From: WHSW01 sp963729075
Lineage (GTDB): Bacteria > Actinomycetota > Thermoleophilia > Solirubrobacterales > 70-9
Length of the DNA: 64,000 bases
Assembly (NCBI GenBank): GCA_963729075.1
Contig: CAVSMU010000013.1
Location: forward strand, 31,502-95,501
Reading direction: 5' to 3'
Below the pieces are notes generated by a model, which made no database searches, was not told the DNA's origin, and saw only the letters and a program-made list of their open reading frames with translations. Of this stretch, positions 17,736 to 26,637 are shown in pieces (positions within the stretch are counted from its first letter, which is position 1; each line of letters opens with the position of its first letter). The translations under genes and the position numbers were made by a program.

Positions 17736-18212
17736 ATGTCCGAACTGCTGCGCACGTACCTCCAGGACCACCACGCCGGGTCGACGGTCGGCGTCGAGCT
17801 CGCGCGTCGCGCGGCGGGCGCGAATCAGGACACCGAGTTCGGCGAGCCCCTCGCCCGGATCGCCGACGAGATCGCCGAGGACCGCGAGTCGCTCGAGCGG
17901 CTGATGGAGCGCCTCGGGGTCAAGCCGCACCCGGTCAAGGACGCGGGCGGCTGGGTCGCCGAGAAGCTCGGCCGCCTGAAGCCGAACAACCGGCTCCTGG
18001 GCTACTCACCGCTGAGCCGGGTGCTCGAGCTCGAGGGCCTGCTGATCGGGGTGACCGGAAAGCTGGCGCTGTGGGAGGCACTGCGCGACTCGCTCGGCGA
18101 GAGCCTGGACGGCGTCGACCTCGTCGCGCTCGGCGACCGGGCACAGGACCAGCGGGCGCGGCTCGAGGACATGCGGCGCCGGGCCGCGGTCGAGGCGTTC
18201 AAGCGGGACTGA
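17736..18212 (+). CDS. Conserved helical protein of unknown function
   Basis: 158 residues, almost entirely alpha-helical by sequence: charged heptads such as LARIADEIAEDRESLERLM, and LELEGLLIGVTGKLALWEAL in the middle. No Cys and no membrane segment. It looks like the small four-helix bundles found widely in actinobacteria (ferritin/hemerythrin-like shape but without visible metal-binding motif). It starts 44 bp after csaA on the same strand, so it may belong to that operon. No function can be assigned. Confidence 0.65.
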   Translation: MSELLRTYLQDHHAGSTVGVELARRAAGANQDTEFGEPLARIADEIAEDRESLERLMERLGVKPHPVKDAGGWVAEKLGRLKPNNRLLGYSPLSRVLELEGLLIGVTGKLALWEALRDSLGESLDGVDLVALGDRAQDQRARLEDMRRRAAVEAFKRD

Positions 18213-18221
18213 GCCGGGCGC

Positions 18222-18623
18222 TCAGCCCTCGTCGGTGAAGGCTCGCCGAGCCTCGGACGGGTCGGCGAAGACCTGGACGGAGGCGACCTTGCCGCCGCGG
18301 ATCGTCCACAGCCAGGCGTTCGAGGAATCGAGGAAGCCCCGCTCGTGCCAGGCGCGCACGCGCCCGAACACGAGCACGCGCTCCTCGTCGAGCGGGTTGA
18401 ACTGCTGCGGCTGGAGCTCGATCCGCTTCCAGGTCGACGCGAGGTCGGCCATGTACTGCTCGAGCCCGGTGTAGCCGTGGTAGGGCTCGGTGCGCCCGGA
18501 GAGCAAGCCGGTCACCGTCGAGACCTCGACCTCCTCGTCCGCGAGCGCGATGAGCGTCTCGAGGTCGCGCTCGGCGAACGCGCGGTAGGCCTGGCGGATC
18601 AGTCGTTCCCCCCTTGAGGTCAT
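18222..18623 (-). CDS. NTF2/SnoaL-like protein
   Basis: 133 residues with the cone-shaped NTF2 pattern: IRQAYRAFAERDLETLIALA in the first helices, YHGYTGLEQYMADLAS in the middle, and AWLWTIRGGKVASVQVFAD in the last strands. SnoaL-like proteins can be isomerases, hydrolases or binding proteins; no catalytic pair can be assigned here. It follows the exporter operon on the minus strand with a 70-bp gap. Confidence 0.8.
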   Translation of the reverse strand: MTSRGERLIRQAYRAFAERDLETLIALADEEVEVSTVTGLLSGRTEPYHGYTGLEQYMADLASTWKRIELQPQQFNPLDEERVLVFGRVRAWHERGFLDSSNAWLWTIRGGKVASVQVFADPSEARRAFTDEG

Positions 18624-18693
18624 CGCGGCGAAAAGCTAGCGAGCCGCGTCCGACATCGAGCGCCGCCGAGTGCCGGTCGGCTCGGGCGGCGGC

Positions 18694-19540
18694 TCAGGCC
18701 CTTCGGTAGAGGCGCGTCGTCAGCGGCGCGAAGATCGCGGTGAGCAGTGCCGCGGTTCCCAGCACGATCGCGATGTCGCTGACCTCCGCGGATCCCTCCA
18801 TCAGCCCGCGCGATGCGGTCGCCAGGATCGAGATCGGGTTGACGTCGACGAACGCCTCGAGCCCGGCCGGCAGCGTCTCCGGGTCGACGAACACGTTGGA
18901 GAGGAAGGTGAGCGGGAAGATCCCCATGAACCCCGCGTTCATCACCGCGTTCGGCGACCGCAGCAGCAGACCGAGGGTCATGAACCCCCAGGAGAGGCCG
19001 AAGGCGAAGATCACCACGAGCGCGAGCGCCGCGAGCACGCCGCCGATGCCGGCCTCGGGGCGGAAGCCGAGGATCACGCCGAGGACGATGATCACCGTCC
19101 CGGCGAGCACATAGCGAACGCTGTCGCCGAGCAGCGAGCCGACGAGCGGCGCCGGCTTCCAGATTGGCAGCGAGCGGAAGCGGTCGACCACGCCCCTGGT
19201 GAGGTCGGTGTTGAGCGCGACGCCCGAGTAAACGGTGGTGAACAGGACCGACATCACCAGGATCCCGGGGAGGATGTAGTCGAGATACTCGCCGGTGGAC
19301 CCGGCGATCGCGCCGCCGAACAGGTAGGTGAACAGGAGGACGAACATCACCGGGGTGATGGTCACGTCGAGCAGCTGCTCGGGGACGTGCTTGACCTTCA
19401 GCATCCCGCGCCAGCCGAAGGTCAGGGCCGCCGACACGGCGCTCGCCCGCGGGGGTCGCGCGGTCGAGGCGAGCGCCTTGCGCAGGGCCGCGTCGTCGGC
19501 GAGGGGCGTCGGGCTTCGTCGTCGTCGGGTTGGCGCTCAT
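18694..19540 (-). CDS. ABC-2 type exporter permease (DrrB-like), one frameshift
   Basis: The permease partner of the ATPase upstream. From 19437 downwards the sequence has six hydrophobic helices, with LDVTITPVMFVLLFTYLFGG and LDYILPGILVMSVLFTTVYS typical of DrrB, and PLTFLSNVFVDPETLPAGL near the fifth helix. The start is ATG at 19540, which overlaps the ATPase stop (ATGA) and opens MSANPTTTKPDA. A one-base insertion in a C4 run near 19503 then shifts the frame; removing it gives a continuous N-terminus (ALADDAALRKALASTARPP). The homopolymer position points to a consensus error. Confidence 0.85.
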
Positions 19541-20535
19541 GCGGCTCTCTCCTCCTCGATCGCGGCGGCCTCCGCCTCCACCGAGTCCTCCTCGGCCGGG
19601 TGGCCCGTCAGCGCGAGGAACACCTCGTCGAGGCTCGGCTGGCCGAGCGAGAAGTCGGCGATCCCGATCCCCGAGCGACTGAGCTCGGCCACCGCCTCCG
19701 CGCCCCGGTCGGCGTCCGCGCACGAGACCGAGAGCGCGGCCGGGTCGGGCTCGAGGTGCACCCCTCCGAGCTCGCTCAGCAGGATCCGCTCGGCCTCGGG
19801 TCGCTGCTCGGGGTCGAGCAGGCGCACGTGCAGAGCGCCGGATCCGACCGAGGCCTTGAGCTGGCCGGGCGTGCCCTCGGCGATCACCTTGCCGTGGTCG
19901 ATGACCGCGATCCCGTCCGCGAGCTGGTCGGCCTCCTCGAGGTACTGGGTGCAGAGCAGGATCGTCGTGCCCTCGGCGACCAGCGCCCGGATGATGTCCC
20001 AGACCTGGTTGCGCGAGCGGGGGTCGAGCCCCGTGGTCGGCTCGTCGAGGAACATCACCTGCGGGGTGACGACGATGCTCGCGGCGATGTCGAGCCGGCG
20101 CCGCATGCCGCCGGAGTAGTTCTTGACCAGGCGCCCGGCGGCGTCGGCGAGGCCGAAGGCTTCCAGGAGCTCGCCGGCGCGTGCCTTAGCCGCGGGCCGC
20201 CGCAGCCCGAGCAGCCGCCCGAGCAGGATCAGGTTCTCGCGTCCGGTGAGGTCCTCGTCGACCGAGGCGAGCTGACCGGTGAGGCTGACCACGCTGCGGA
20301 CGGCGTCGTCCTCGGTGACGATGTCGTGCCCGAGCACGCGCGCCTCTCCCGCGTCGGGGCGCAGCAGCGTGGCGAGCATCCGGATCGTCGTCGTCTTGCC
20401 CGCCCCATTGGGGCCGAGGACGCCGTAGACCGATCCGGTGCGCACGGCCAGGTCGACGCCGTCGACCGCCCGGGTCTCACCGAAGCTCTTGACGAGGCCG
20501 GTGGCCTCGATCGCGAGCGGGGTCTGCGTCGTCAT
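19537..20535 (-). CDS. Exporter ATPase, DrrA family
   Basis: 332 residues. Walker A VLGPNGAGKTTTIRMLATLL, Q-loop region SLTGQLASVDEDLTG, signature YSGGMRRRLDIAASI, Walker B VMFLDEPTTGLDPRSR and switch LCTQYLEEADQLADGIAV are those of daunorubicin-resistance type ATPases. The C-terminal 90 residues are the DUF4162 domain, ending with LGQPSLDEVFLALTG. With the permease at 18694-19540 it forms a drug- or lipid-type exporter. ATG 20535; no regulator is adjacent. Confidence 0.92.
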   Translation of the reverse strand: MTTQTPLAIEATGLVKSFGETRAVDGVDLAVRTGSVYGVLGPNGAGKTTTIRMLATLLRPDAGEARVLGHDIVTEDDAVRSVVSLTGQLASVDEDLTGRENLILLGRLLGLRRPAAKARAGELLEAFGLADAAGRLVKNYSGGMRRRLDIAASIVVTPQVMFLDEPTTGLDPRSRNQVWDIIRALVAEGTTILLCTQYLEEADQLADGIAVIDHGKVIAEGTPGQLKASVGSGALHVRLLDPEQRPEAERILLSELGGVHLEPDPAALSVSCADADRGAEAVAELSRSGIGIADFSLGQPSLDEVFLALTGHPAEEDSVEAEAAAIEEERAA

Positions 20536-20640
20536 CGTCCTCCTCTGCCTTCGGGATCGCGCGGGTTGCAGGGTTGCACTATTGACCGCATGCTCGCGGA
20601 GAACTAATCGCTCGGAGCGAGAAGGGCGTCGAGGTGCGCC

Positions 20641-21102
20641 TCAGCCGAGGGGCTTTCGCATGAACACGAGCGCGAAGTCTCCCATCGAGCGCCGCTCGTA
20701 CTCGACGTATCCGACTCTTGCGTACAGCGCGATGTTCTCTGTCGCCTTCTCGTGCGTGTACAGATAGACCGAGTCGAACCCGTCCCGCAAGGCCGCCGAC
20801 TCGGCGTGCTCCATCAGTGCCCTACCCAGCCCCTTGCCCTGGAACGAGGGATGGACGGCGACGTTGAGGATCGCGAAGCCCTCGTCGGCGGCGCCGAACA
20901 CGACCACGCCGACGATCCGCTCGTCGTCCTCGGCGACCATCACCCCGCGCTTGGCGATGACGTCGGCGTAGTCCTCGGTCATCGGCCCGGGGACCATCCC
21001 GATCCGCTCGACCCAGTGGCCATAGGCGTCGTCGACGAGGCGCGCGACTGCCTCGGCGTCGGCGGCGGTGGCCGGCCGCAGGGGGCGGTCCGCGTCGGTC
21101 AT
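20641..21102 (-). CDS. GNAT-family N-acetyltransferase
   Basis: 153 residues. The acetyl-CoA loop is VHPSFQGKGLGRALMEHAE (Q/RxxGxG/A), followed by YLYTHEKATENIALYARVGY, the final GNAT strand-helix. The N-terminus RPATAADAEAVARLVDDAY is also typical. ATG at 21102 overlaps the stop of the sigma factor by four bases, so it is the third gene of the YCII-sigma-GNAT operon. The acceptor is unknown. Confidence 0.88.
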   Translation of the reverse strand: MTDADRPLRPATAADAEAVARLVDDAYGHWVERIGMVPGPMTEDYADVIAKRGVMVAEDDERIVGVVVFGAADEGFAILNVAVHPSFQGKGLGRALMEHAESAALRDGFDSVYLYTHEKATENIALYARVGYVEYERRSMGDFALVFMRKPLG

Positions 21103-22271
21103 CGTTCGAGCTCGGCCAGTCGCCGCTCGAGGAAGCGCCGCTCGGCATCGGAGTGGACGAGCTCGAGCGCCCGCTCGTAGGCGGCGCGGGCCTCCTCGAC
21201 GCGATCGAGTCGCCGGAGCAGGTCCGCGCGCGTCGCGTGCATGTAGTGGTACCGATCGAGCTCCAGCCGTTCGACCAGGTCCAGCGCCACCTCGACCTCG
21301 CCGGCCTCGGCGATCGCAGCCGCCTGGTTGAGCTCGACCACCGAGGAGCCGGTGCGGCGCGCGAGCTCGCCGTAGAGGGCTGCGAGCTGACGCCAGTCCT
21401 GGGGCTCGTCCGCGTGCAGGACCGCGATCGCGGCCTGGAGCACGTACGGGCCGCGTCCGCCGAGCGCCAGCGCTCGATCGAGCTCCGCCCGCCCGGCCTC
21501 GATCTGATCGGCGTCCCATAGCGACCGGTCCTGATCGCGCAGGAGCACGACCTCGCCATCGGTGAACCGGGCCTCGCGGCGAGCGTCGTTGACCAGCATC
21601 AGTGCGAGCAGCGCCCGGACCTCGGGCTCGTCGGGCATCAGCTCGGCGAGCGCCCGCCCGAGCCGGACCGCCTCGGCGGCGAGCTGTCCGCGCCCGCCGT
21701 AGCCCTCGTTGAAGATCAGGTAGACGACAGCGAGCACCGCGGCGAGGCGGTCGGGCAGGAGGTGGGCCGGAGGGACCCGGAACGGGATTCCGGCGGCCCT
21801 GATCTTGGCCTTAGCGCGGACGAGCCGCTTCGCCATCGTCGGTTCGGACACCAGGAAGGCGCGGGCGATCTCGTCCGTCTTCAGGCCGCCGAGGGTCCGC
21901 AACGTCAGCACGACCTGAGCGTCGAGCGCGAGCGCGGGATGACAGCAGGTGAAGATGAGCTCGAGTCGCTCGTCGGGGATCGTGGTCTCGTCCAACTCAT
22001 CCTCCGAGTGCTCTGGCATCTCGAGCAGGCGGGTCTTCGCCGCCAGCGTCCGATCGCGGCGGATGCGGTCGATCGCCCGGTTGCGCGCGGTGGTCAGCAG
22101 CCACGCGCGCGGGTTGTCCGGCGTCCCGTCGCGGGGCCAGCGCTCGGCGGCGACGGCGAACGCCTCCTGGGCGGCCTCCTCGGCGAGCTCGAAGTCGCCG
22201 AGGAAGCCGATCAGGTTGGCGAGGATGCGCCCCCACTCGTCGCGGAAGACCTGCTCGAGCGGAGCTACCAC
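21099..22271 (-). CDS. ECF sigma factor of the ECF42 type
   Basis: 390 residues, twice the length of a plain ECF sigma. Region 2 reads NLIGFLGDFELAEEAAQEAF and PRAWLLTTARNRAIDRIRR; region 4 is LTLRTLGGLKTDEIARAFL and SEPTMAKRLVRAKAKIR. A 200-residue C-terminal part (SSVVELNQAAAIAEAGEVEV and repeated helix pairs) is the TPR-like extension known for ECF42 factors, which are found next to DGPF/YCII proteins, exactly as here. No anti-sigma gene is present; the extension is thought to replace it. GTG at 22271 overlaps the YCII gene by seven bases. Confidence 0.9.
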   Translation of the reverse strand: MVAPLEQVFRDEWGRILANLIGFLGDFELAEEAAQEAFAVAAERWPRDGTPDNPRAWLLTTARNRAIDRIRRDRTLAAKTRLLEMPEHSEDELDETTIPDERLELIFTCCHPALALDAQVVLTLRTLGGLKTDEIARAFLVSEPTMAKRLVRAKAKIRAAGIPFRVPPAHLLPDRLAAVLAVVYLIFNEGYGGRGQLAAEAVRLGRALAELMPDEPEVRALLALMLVNDARREARFTDGEVVLLRDQDRSLWDADQIEAGRAELDRALALGGRGPYVLQAAIAVLHADEPQDWRQLAALYGELARRTGSSVVELNQAAAIAEAGEVEVALDLVERLELDRYHYMHATRADLLRRLDRVEEARAAYERALELVHSDAERRFLERRLAELER

Positions 22272-22624
22272 TCAACGATCGGACGCACCTCGACCGCGCC
22301 GCCGAGGCGAGCCGCCGGGATGCGCGCGGCCAGCTCGATCGCCGCGTCGAGGTCGTCCGCCTCGAACACCAGGTAGCCGCCGAGCGCCTCCTTTGTGGCG
22401 ACGAACGGCCCGTCGGTGGTCAGCGTCTTGCCGTCCCCGACCCGGACTGTGGTCGCCGTCTCCGGGCTCTCCATCTGGAGCCCGGGGGTGACGCCCGGCG
22501 TCTCGTTGATCGCCTTGTAATCGGCATAGACAGCGTTCTGCTCGTCCTCGGACAGACGCGCCCACGCCTCCTCGTCCCGTGGTGTCGGGGCGGCGCCCTG
22601 ATGGATCAGCAGGATGTACTTCAT
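22265..22624 (-). CDS. YCII/DGPF-domain protein
   Basis: 119 residues. It begins MKYILLIHQGAAPTP and contains the name-giving TTDGPFVATKEALGGYLVF, followed by the helix DDLDAAIELAARIPAA. YCII proteins share a ferredoxin-like fold with a His-Asp pair but their reaction is unproved. ATG at 22624 follows AAGGAGGAAGCG. It is first in the operon with the ECF42 sigma factor; family knowledge makes it a likely partner or target of that sigma factor. Confidence 0.9.
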   Translation of the reverse strand: MKYILLIHQGAAPTPRDEEAWARLSEDEQNAVYADYKAINETPGVTPGLQMESPETATTVRVGDGKTLTTDGPFVATKEALGGYLVFEADDLDAAIELAARIPAARLGGAVEVRPIVEW

Positions 22625-22751
22625 CGCTTCCTCCTTTGGGTTGGTCGCCTCTGAGACGAACGGAGGACGCGGAAATGGACAGCCCTCACACGAAGTGCCG
22701 TCTCGCGACGCGCGGGACGAGCGTAACGCGCGCCCGACTAATCTGAGGCCG

Positions 22752-23210
22752 ATGGCGATCACGACAGCGGAGGCGCGCACGCAGATCGTCGACGACCTCG
22801 GAGCGGCGACCGATCAGATCGCCCTGGCGGTTGCCTGTCTCGGGGCTGCCCACGAATTGCTCGACGACCTGACCGCGGACCGGCTCGAGGCCGACCTCTT
22901 CCGGCCGGTGCAGCGCGCGCTCGGCCGGGCCAAGCGCACACGCGCGGCGTTCGCCGGACGTCACGCACTGACGGTGCCCGACGAGGCGCAGCCCTCGCCC
23001 GGCGCTCCGTCCCAGGGTGTGAGGTCGTTCGTGGATCGCGCGGTCGTCGCGGCGATGGAGGGCAGCCGGCTGATCGCCGAGCTCCAGGACTCGATGCTGC
23101 CGATCGAGTTCGGCGACCCGGAGCTTCGCAGCGGCCTCGCCGATTCGCGCGAGCTGGTCGACCGCCTTCCGGGCGCGGCGCGCGACTTCCTCCGCACCCT
23201 CGGCCGGTAG
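22752..23210 (+). CDS. Helical protein of unknown function
   Basis: 152 residues, all-helical by appearance, without Cys, signal or membrane segments. Segments such as IALAVACLGAAHELLDDL and LADSRELVDRLPGAARDFL look like amphipathic helices. I chose ATG 22752, since reading further upstream runs through the promoter region of the divergent YCII operon. The family is not recognised; the codon pattern (high GC at third positions) supports a real gene. Confidence 0.6.
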   Translation: MAITTAEARTQIVDDLGAATDQIALAVACLGAAHELLDDLTADRLEADLFRPVQRALGRAKRTRAAFAGRHALTVPDEAQPSPGAPSQGVRSFVDRAVVAAMEGSRLIAELQDSMLPIEFGDPELRSGLADSRELVDRLPGAARDFLRTLGR

Positions 23211-23256
23211 CCGCTACACCCAGCCGCACTCGCGCAGGCCGTACTTCTTCGCCACG

Positions 23257-23682
23257 CTAACGGCCTGGCGGCGGGACCGGCGCCCCGTTCCACTCCTCGA
23301 GCGCTCCGGGGTATGCCCTCAGTCGCGGCGGCACGAGCGCCGCCGGGCGATTGAAGAGACCGACGATCACCATCAGCGCGAGCGCGACGACGACGGCGGC
23401 CGTGAGCAGGACCTCGAGCGTCTGCGTGACGGCGGTGTCGTCGAGCGCCGAGACCACGATCAAGGCGCCCGCGAACGGCGCCTCGACCGCACCCATCGGC
23501 CCGGCCCGCACCAGCGCCCGCCATGCGGGCATGTCGAAGGGCCACCAGTCCGGGGCATGATGGACATCGATCTCGCGCTCGCCGCGCCACTCCGCCCGGA
23601 GCGCGAAGAGCGCAAAGAGCCCGGCGACCAGGGTGACCACGCCAAGGGTCCAGCCAAGGTCCACGGCTCCCTCGTTCCCCAT
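23257..23682 (-). CDS. Small membrane protein of unknown function
   Basis: 141 residues with three probable membrane helices: LGWTLGVVTLVAGLFALFAL, FAGALIVVSALDDTAV (weak) and LLTAAVVVALALMVIVGLF. Between the first two is HHAPDWWPFDMPAWRAL, a Trp-rich amphipathic loop. The C-terminal tail PPRLRAYPGALEEWNGAPV is polar. No family is recognised. It is divergent from the NTF2-like gene at 23744. Confidence 0.6.
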   Translation of the reverse strand: MGNEGAVDLGWTLGVVTLVAGLFALFALRAEWRGEREIDVHHAPDWWPFDMPAWRALVRAGPMGAVEAPFAGALIVVSALDDTAVTQTLEVLLTAAVVVALALMVIVGLFNRPAALVPPRLRAYPGALEEWNGAPVPPPGR

Positions 23683-23743
23683 CCCGCAGCGCCGCTAACC
23701 GGCTCGGCAAACGCCGACACCGCCGTCTGGAATCCTGAAGGCG

Positions 23744-24175
23744 ATGCGGACGAACTCCGAGCTGCTGCTCGCCGGATACGACGCCTGGAACTGCGACGAC
23801 TGCGACGCGTGGCTGGCTCTCCTCGACCCGGAGATCCACATCCACACCTCGGGGGTCTTCCCGGACCTGTCCGCCGAGTACCGCGGACCCGAGGGGGCGC
23901 GCAAGTTTTGGCGTCAGCTGCGCGAGCCGTGGGAGACGTTCTCGATCGAGGTCGAGCGGATGGAGGACGAGGGCGACTGTGCGATCGCCGGGATCCGCTT
24001 CCGCGCGCGGGGGGTCGACAGCGGGGTGGAGGTGGACATGCGCTTCGGCAGCGCGATCAGGGTCCGCGACGGGCTCGCGACCGAGCTCGTCCAGCGGCGC
24101 ACGTTCGAGGAGACGCGCGCGGCGATGCTCGAGGGCCGGCCGGCACAGGACCACGCCGGCCAGCCGACCAGCTGA
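23744..24175 (+). CDS. NTF2/SnoaL-like protein
   Basis: 143 residues. The first helices read NSELLLAGYDAWNCDDCDAW and the strand LLDPEIHIHTSGVFPDL; ARKFWRQLREPWETFSIEVE and IRVRDGLATELVQRRTFEET are the usual middle and last parts of the fold. Two Asp-rich turns near the pocket could be functional but no assignment is possible. ATG 23744. The downstream sigma gene starts 58 bp later on the same strand. Confidence 0.75.
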   Translation: MRTNSELLLAGYDAWNCDDCDAWLALLDPEIHIHTSGVFPDLSAEYRGPEGARKFWRQLREPWETFSIEVERMEDEGDCAIAGIRFRARGVDSGVEVDMRFGSAIRVRDGLATELVQRRTFEETRAAMLEGRPAQDHAGQPTS

Positions 24176-24233
24176 GCCGGTCGCTTCGAGCGCCCGATTG
24201 GGCACGCTGCGGTCGGCGGTCATCATCCGGCGA

Positions 24234-25256
24234 ATGAGCCCAGCCGACCAGCGCACCGATTCGCGCGACCAGGCCGCGTTCGCCGCGTCGCTCGACCGCC
24301 ACCGGCGCGAGCTTCAGGTCCACTGCTACCGGATGCTGGGCTCGCTCGAGGACTCCGAGGACGTCGTCCAGGAGACCTTCCTGCGCGCGTGGCGCAGGCG
24401 CTCGAGCTTCAGTCACCGGGGCCACGGTTCGCTTCGCGCCTGGCTTTACCGGATCGCGACCAACGCCTGTCTCGACGTGCTTCGCGGCAAGCCGCGCCGG
24501 GTCCTGCCGCCCCAGATCGCCGCGGCGAGCGATCCGGATGCGCCGATCCCGCCCCCGGCCGACCTTCCGTGGCTACAGCCGTATCCGGACCGGCTGCTGG
24601 AGGCGATCGCCCCGGCCGAGGACGAGCCGGGTGCGGTGGTAGTCGCGAGGGAGACGATCGAGCTCGCGTTCGTCGCGGCGATTCAGCTCCTGCCGCCGAG
24701 ACAGCGCGCGGTCCTGATCCTGCGCGACGTGCTCGGGTGGTCGGCCAAGGACACCGCCTCGCTGCTCGAGGCGAGCGTCGCGGCGGTGAACAGCGCCCTG
24801 CAACGGGCAAGGGGAACGCTTCGGGACCACCTGGGCGAGCGGCGAACGGACTGGGCGCCGGCCTCCCAGCCGAGCGAGGACGAGCGCGAGTTGTTGCGGC
24901 GCTACGTCGAAGCCCACGAGCGGGCCGACGCCGACGCGCTCGCCGAGCTCCTGCGGGAGGACGTGCGCCTGACCATGCCTCCGCACCCCACCTGGTACGA
25001 CGGACGGGAGGCGGTCATGGTCGCAACGCGACAGGGCTTCGATCCCTCCTTCGGCGAGCTCCGGACTGTCGTCGCCGGGGCGAACATGCAGCCGGCGGCG
25101 GCTCACTACCTGCGAACGCCGGGTGACTCCAGGTACAGGGCGCTGGCGCTCGACCTGCTTCGGCTCGACGGCGGGCACGTCGCGGAGATCACCTCGTTCG
25201 TGTCCCCCGAGCTCTTCCCGGCCTTCGGCCTCCGGCCGCAGCTCTCCGAGCGATGA
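24234..25256 (+). CDS. ECF sigma factor with C-terminal NTF2/SnoaL domain
   Basis: 340 residues. Region 2 is ELQVHCYRMLGSLEDSEDVV and LRAWLYRIATNACLDVLRG; region 4 is LPPRQRAVLILRDVLGWSAK and LEASVAAVNSALQRARGTLR. Residues about 215-340 form an NTF2-like domain (EAHERADADALAELLREDVR, WYDGREAVMVATRQGF), the architecture of SigJ/SigG-like factors, where that tail replaces an anti-sigma factor. ATG 24234 gives the right region 2; no RBS is obvious. The two RibD_C reductases downstream are on the same strand and could be in its regulon. Confidence 0.9.
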   Translation: MSPADQRTDSRDQAAFAASLDRHRRELQVHCYRMLGSLEDSEDVVQETFLRAWRRRSSFSHRGHGSLRAWLYRIATNACLDVLRGKPRRVLPPQIAAASDPDAPIPPPADLPWLQPYPDRLLEAIAPAEDEPGAVVVARETIELAFVAAIQLLPPRQRAVLILRDVLGWSAKDTASLLEASVAAVNSALQRARGTLRDHLGERRTDWAPASQPSEDERELLRRYVEAHERADADALAELLREDVRLTMPPHPTWYDGREAVMVATRQGFDPSFGELRTVVAGANMQPAAAHYLRTPGDSRYRALALDLLRLDGGHVAEITSFVSPELFPAFGLRPQLSER

Positions 25257-25318
25257 GTTTTCCGCGGAGCTTCGTTTAAGAGAACAGCAAGGCAATAACC
25301 CAAGGCAGAGGAGATCCG

Positions 25319-25969
25319 ATGAGAAAGCTCGTCGTCAACACGTTCATGTCCCTCGACGGAGTCATGCAGTCACCCGGCGGCCCCGACGAAGACCCGACCG
25401 GGGGCTTTGCCTACGGCGGCTGGGGCGCCAACTACGTCGACGACGAGATGATGGGGCGGGTGTCCGAATCCGGTCCCTACGAGCTCCTGCTCGGGCGTGG
25501 GACCTACGAGATCTTCGCCGCGCACTGGCCCTACGACGAGGGCCCGATCGCCGATCAGCTCAACAGCACCCGCAAGCACGTCGCCTCGAGGACGCTGGAC
25601 AGCGTGGACTGGAACAACTCCACCCTGATCACGGGGGGCGTCGCCGAGTACGTCGCGGAGCTCAAGCGCCAGGACGGGCCCGAGATCCAGGTTCACGGCA
25701 GCGTGGGCCTGATCCAGACCCTGCTCGAGCACGACCTGATCGACGAGTACCGGCTCTGGATCTTTCCCTTGGTGCTCGGCAAAGGCAAGCGGTTCTTCGG
25801 CGCGGGAACGATCCCCGGCGGGATGAAGCTGGTCGACAGCGCCGTCTCGAAGACCGGAGTCACGATCAACACGTACGAGCGAGCCGGCGATATCGACCTC
25901 GGGTCGTTCGAGTTCGACGAGCCGACCGAGGCCGAGATGGAGCGGCGCAAGCGCCTCGCGGAGGGCTAG
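25319..25969 (+). CDS. RibD_C/dihydrofolate-reductase-fold protein
   Basis: 216 residues. It starts MRKLVVNTFMSLDGVMQSPG and has LLLGRGTYEIFAAHWP, VHGSVGLIQTLLEHDLIDEY and RLWIFPLVLGKGKRFF, all hallmark segments of the YwjB/YyaP-like RibD_C family. These proteins bind NADPH in a DHFR-like fold; the substrate is not known. ATG at 25319 follows GAGGAGATCC. The paralogue at 26056 follows. Confidence 0.88.
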   Translation: MRKLVVNTFMSLDGVMQSPGGPDEDPTGGFAYGGWGANYVDDEMMGRVSESGPYELLLGRGTYEIFAAHWPYDEGPIADQLNSTRKHVASRTLDSVDWNNSTLITGGVAEYVAELKRQDGPEIQVHGSVGLIQTLLEHDLIDEYRLWIFPLVLGKGKRFFGAGTIPGGMKLVDSAVSKTGVTINTYERAGDIDLGSFEFDEPTEAEMERRKRLAEG

Positions 25970-26055
25970 GCGTATGTATGCAGCGGCTGCCGTTCCATTT
26001 CCGGCGTCGCCGGTGTCTCAACCAGCACACGTCCGCACTACAGAGGGGAACAGAC

Positions 26056-26637
26056 ATGGGAAGGATCGTCATGAGCGAGAACGTCTCGCTCGACGGAGTC
26101 ATCCAGGACCCGGCCGGTGACGAGGGCTTCGCGCGCGGAGGCTGGGTCGGTCGGATCGCGGCGCTCCCGGAGCTGGCCAAGTTCACGCTCGACGAGGCGC
26201 TGGGCACCGAGGCCCTGCTGCTGGGCCGGCGGAGCTACGAGTGGTTCGCCGCGCGGTGGCCATCCCGGAGCGGCGACTTGGCGGACAGGTTGAACAGCCT
26301 GCCCAAGTACGTCGTGTCCTCGACTCTCGAGGATCCCGACTGGACCAACACGACGGTATTGAACGGCGACGTGGTGAACGAGGTCTCGAAGCTGAAGCAG
26401 GAGCGAAGCGGGGAAATCAATGTCCCCGCCAGCTTCCAGCTCGCGCGCACGCTGATGGAGCACGACCTCGTCGACGAGCTGCGGCTGAAGATCTTCCCGG
26501 TCGTGCTCGGGGCCGGCGAGCGCCTCTTCGGCGAGACGAGCGACAAGAAACCGATGCGCCTCGTCGACACCCAGACCGTCGGTGACGGCGTCGCCATCCT
26601 CACCTACGAGCCCGCCCGAGACGCCGAGCGGGCTTAG
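26056..26637 (+). CDS. RibD_C/dihydrofolate-reductase-fold protein, second copy
   Basis: 193 residues, clearly related to the gene before it: GRIVMSENVSLDGVIQDPAG, LLLGRRSYEWFAARWPS, FQLARTLMEHDLVDELRLK and IFPVVLGAGERLFGE. ATG 26056 follows AGAGGGGAAC. The copies share domain order but differ enough to be old paralogues rather than a recent duplication. Its stop overlaps the stop of the convergent epimerase gene by four bases. Confidence 0.88.
   Translation: MGRIVMSENVSLDGVIQDPAGDEGFARGGWVGRIAALPELAKFTLDEALGTEALLLGRRSYEWFAARWPSRSGDLADRLNSLPKYVVSSTLEDPDWTNTTVLNGDVVNEVSKLKQERSGEINVPASFQLARTLMEHDLVDELRLKIFPVVLGAGERLFGETSDKKPMRLVDTQTVGDGVAILTYEPARDAERA

Noticed and set aside
24195..24207. CGATTGGGCAC, resembling the island's palindromic word
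   Set aside because: Only half of the palindrome is present and it lies far outside the island; chance in GC-rich DNA.
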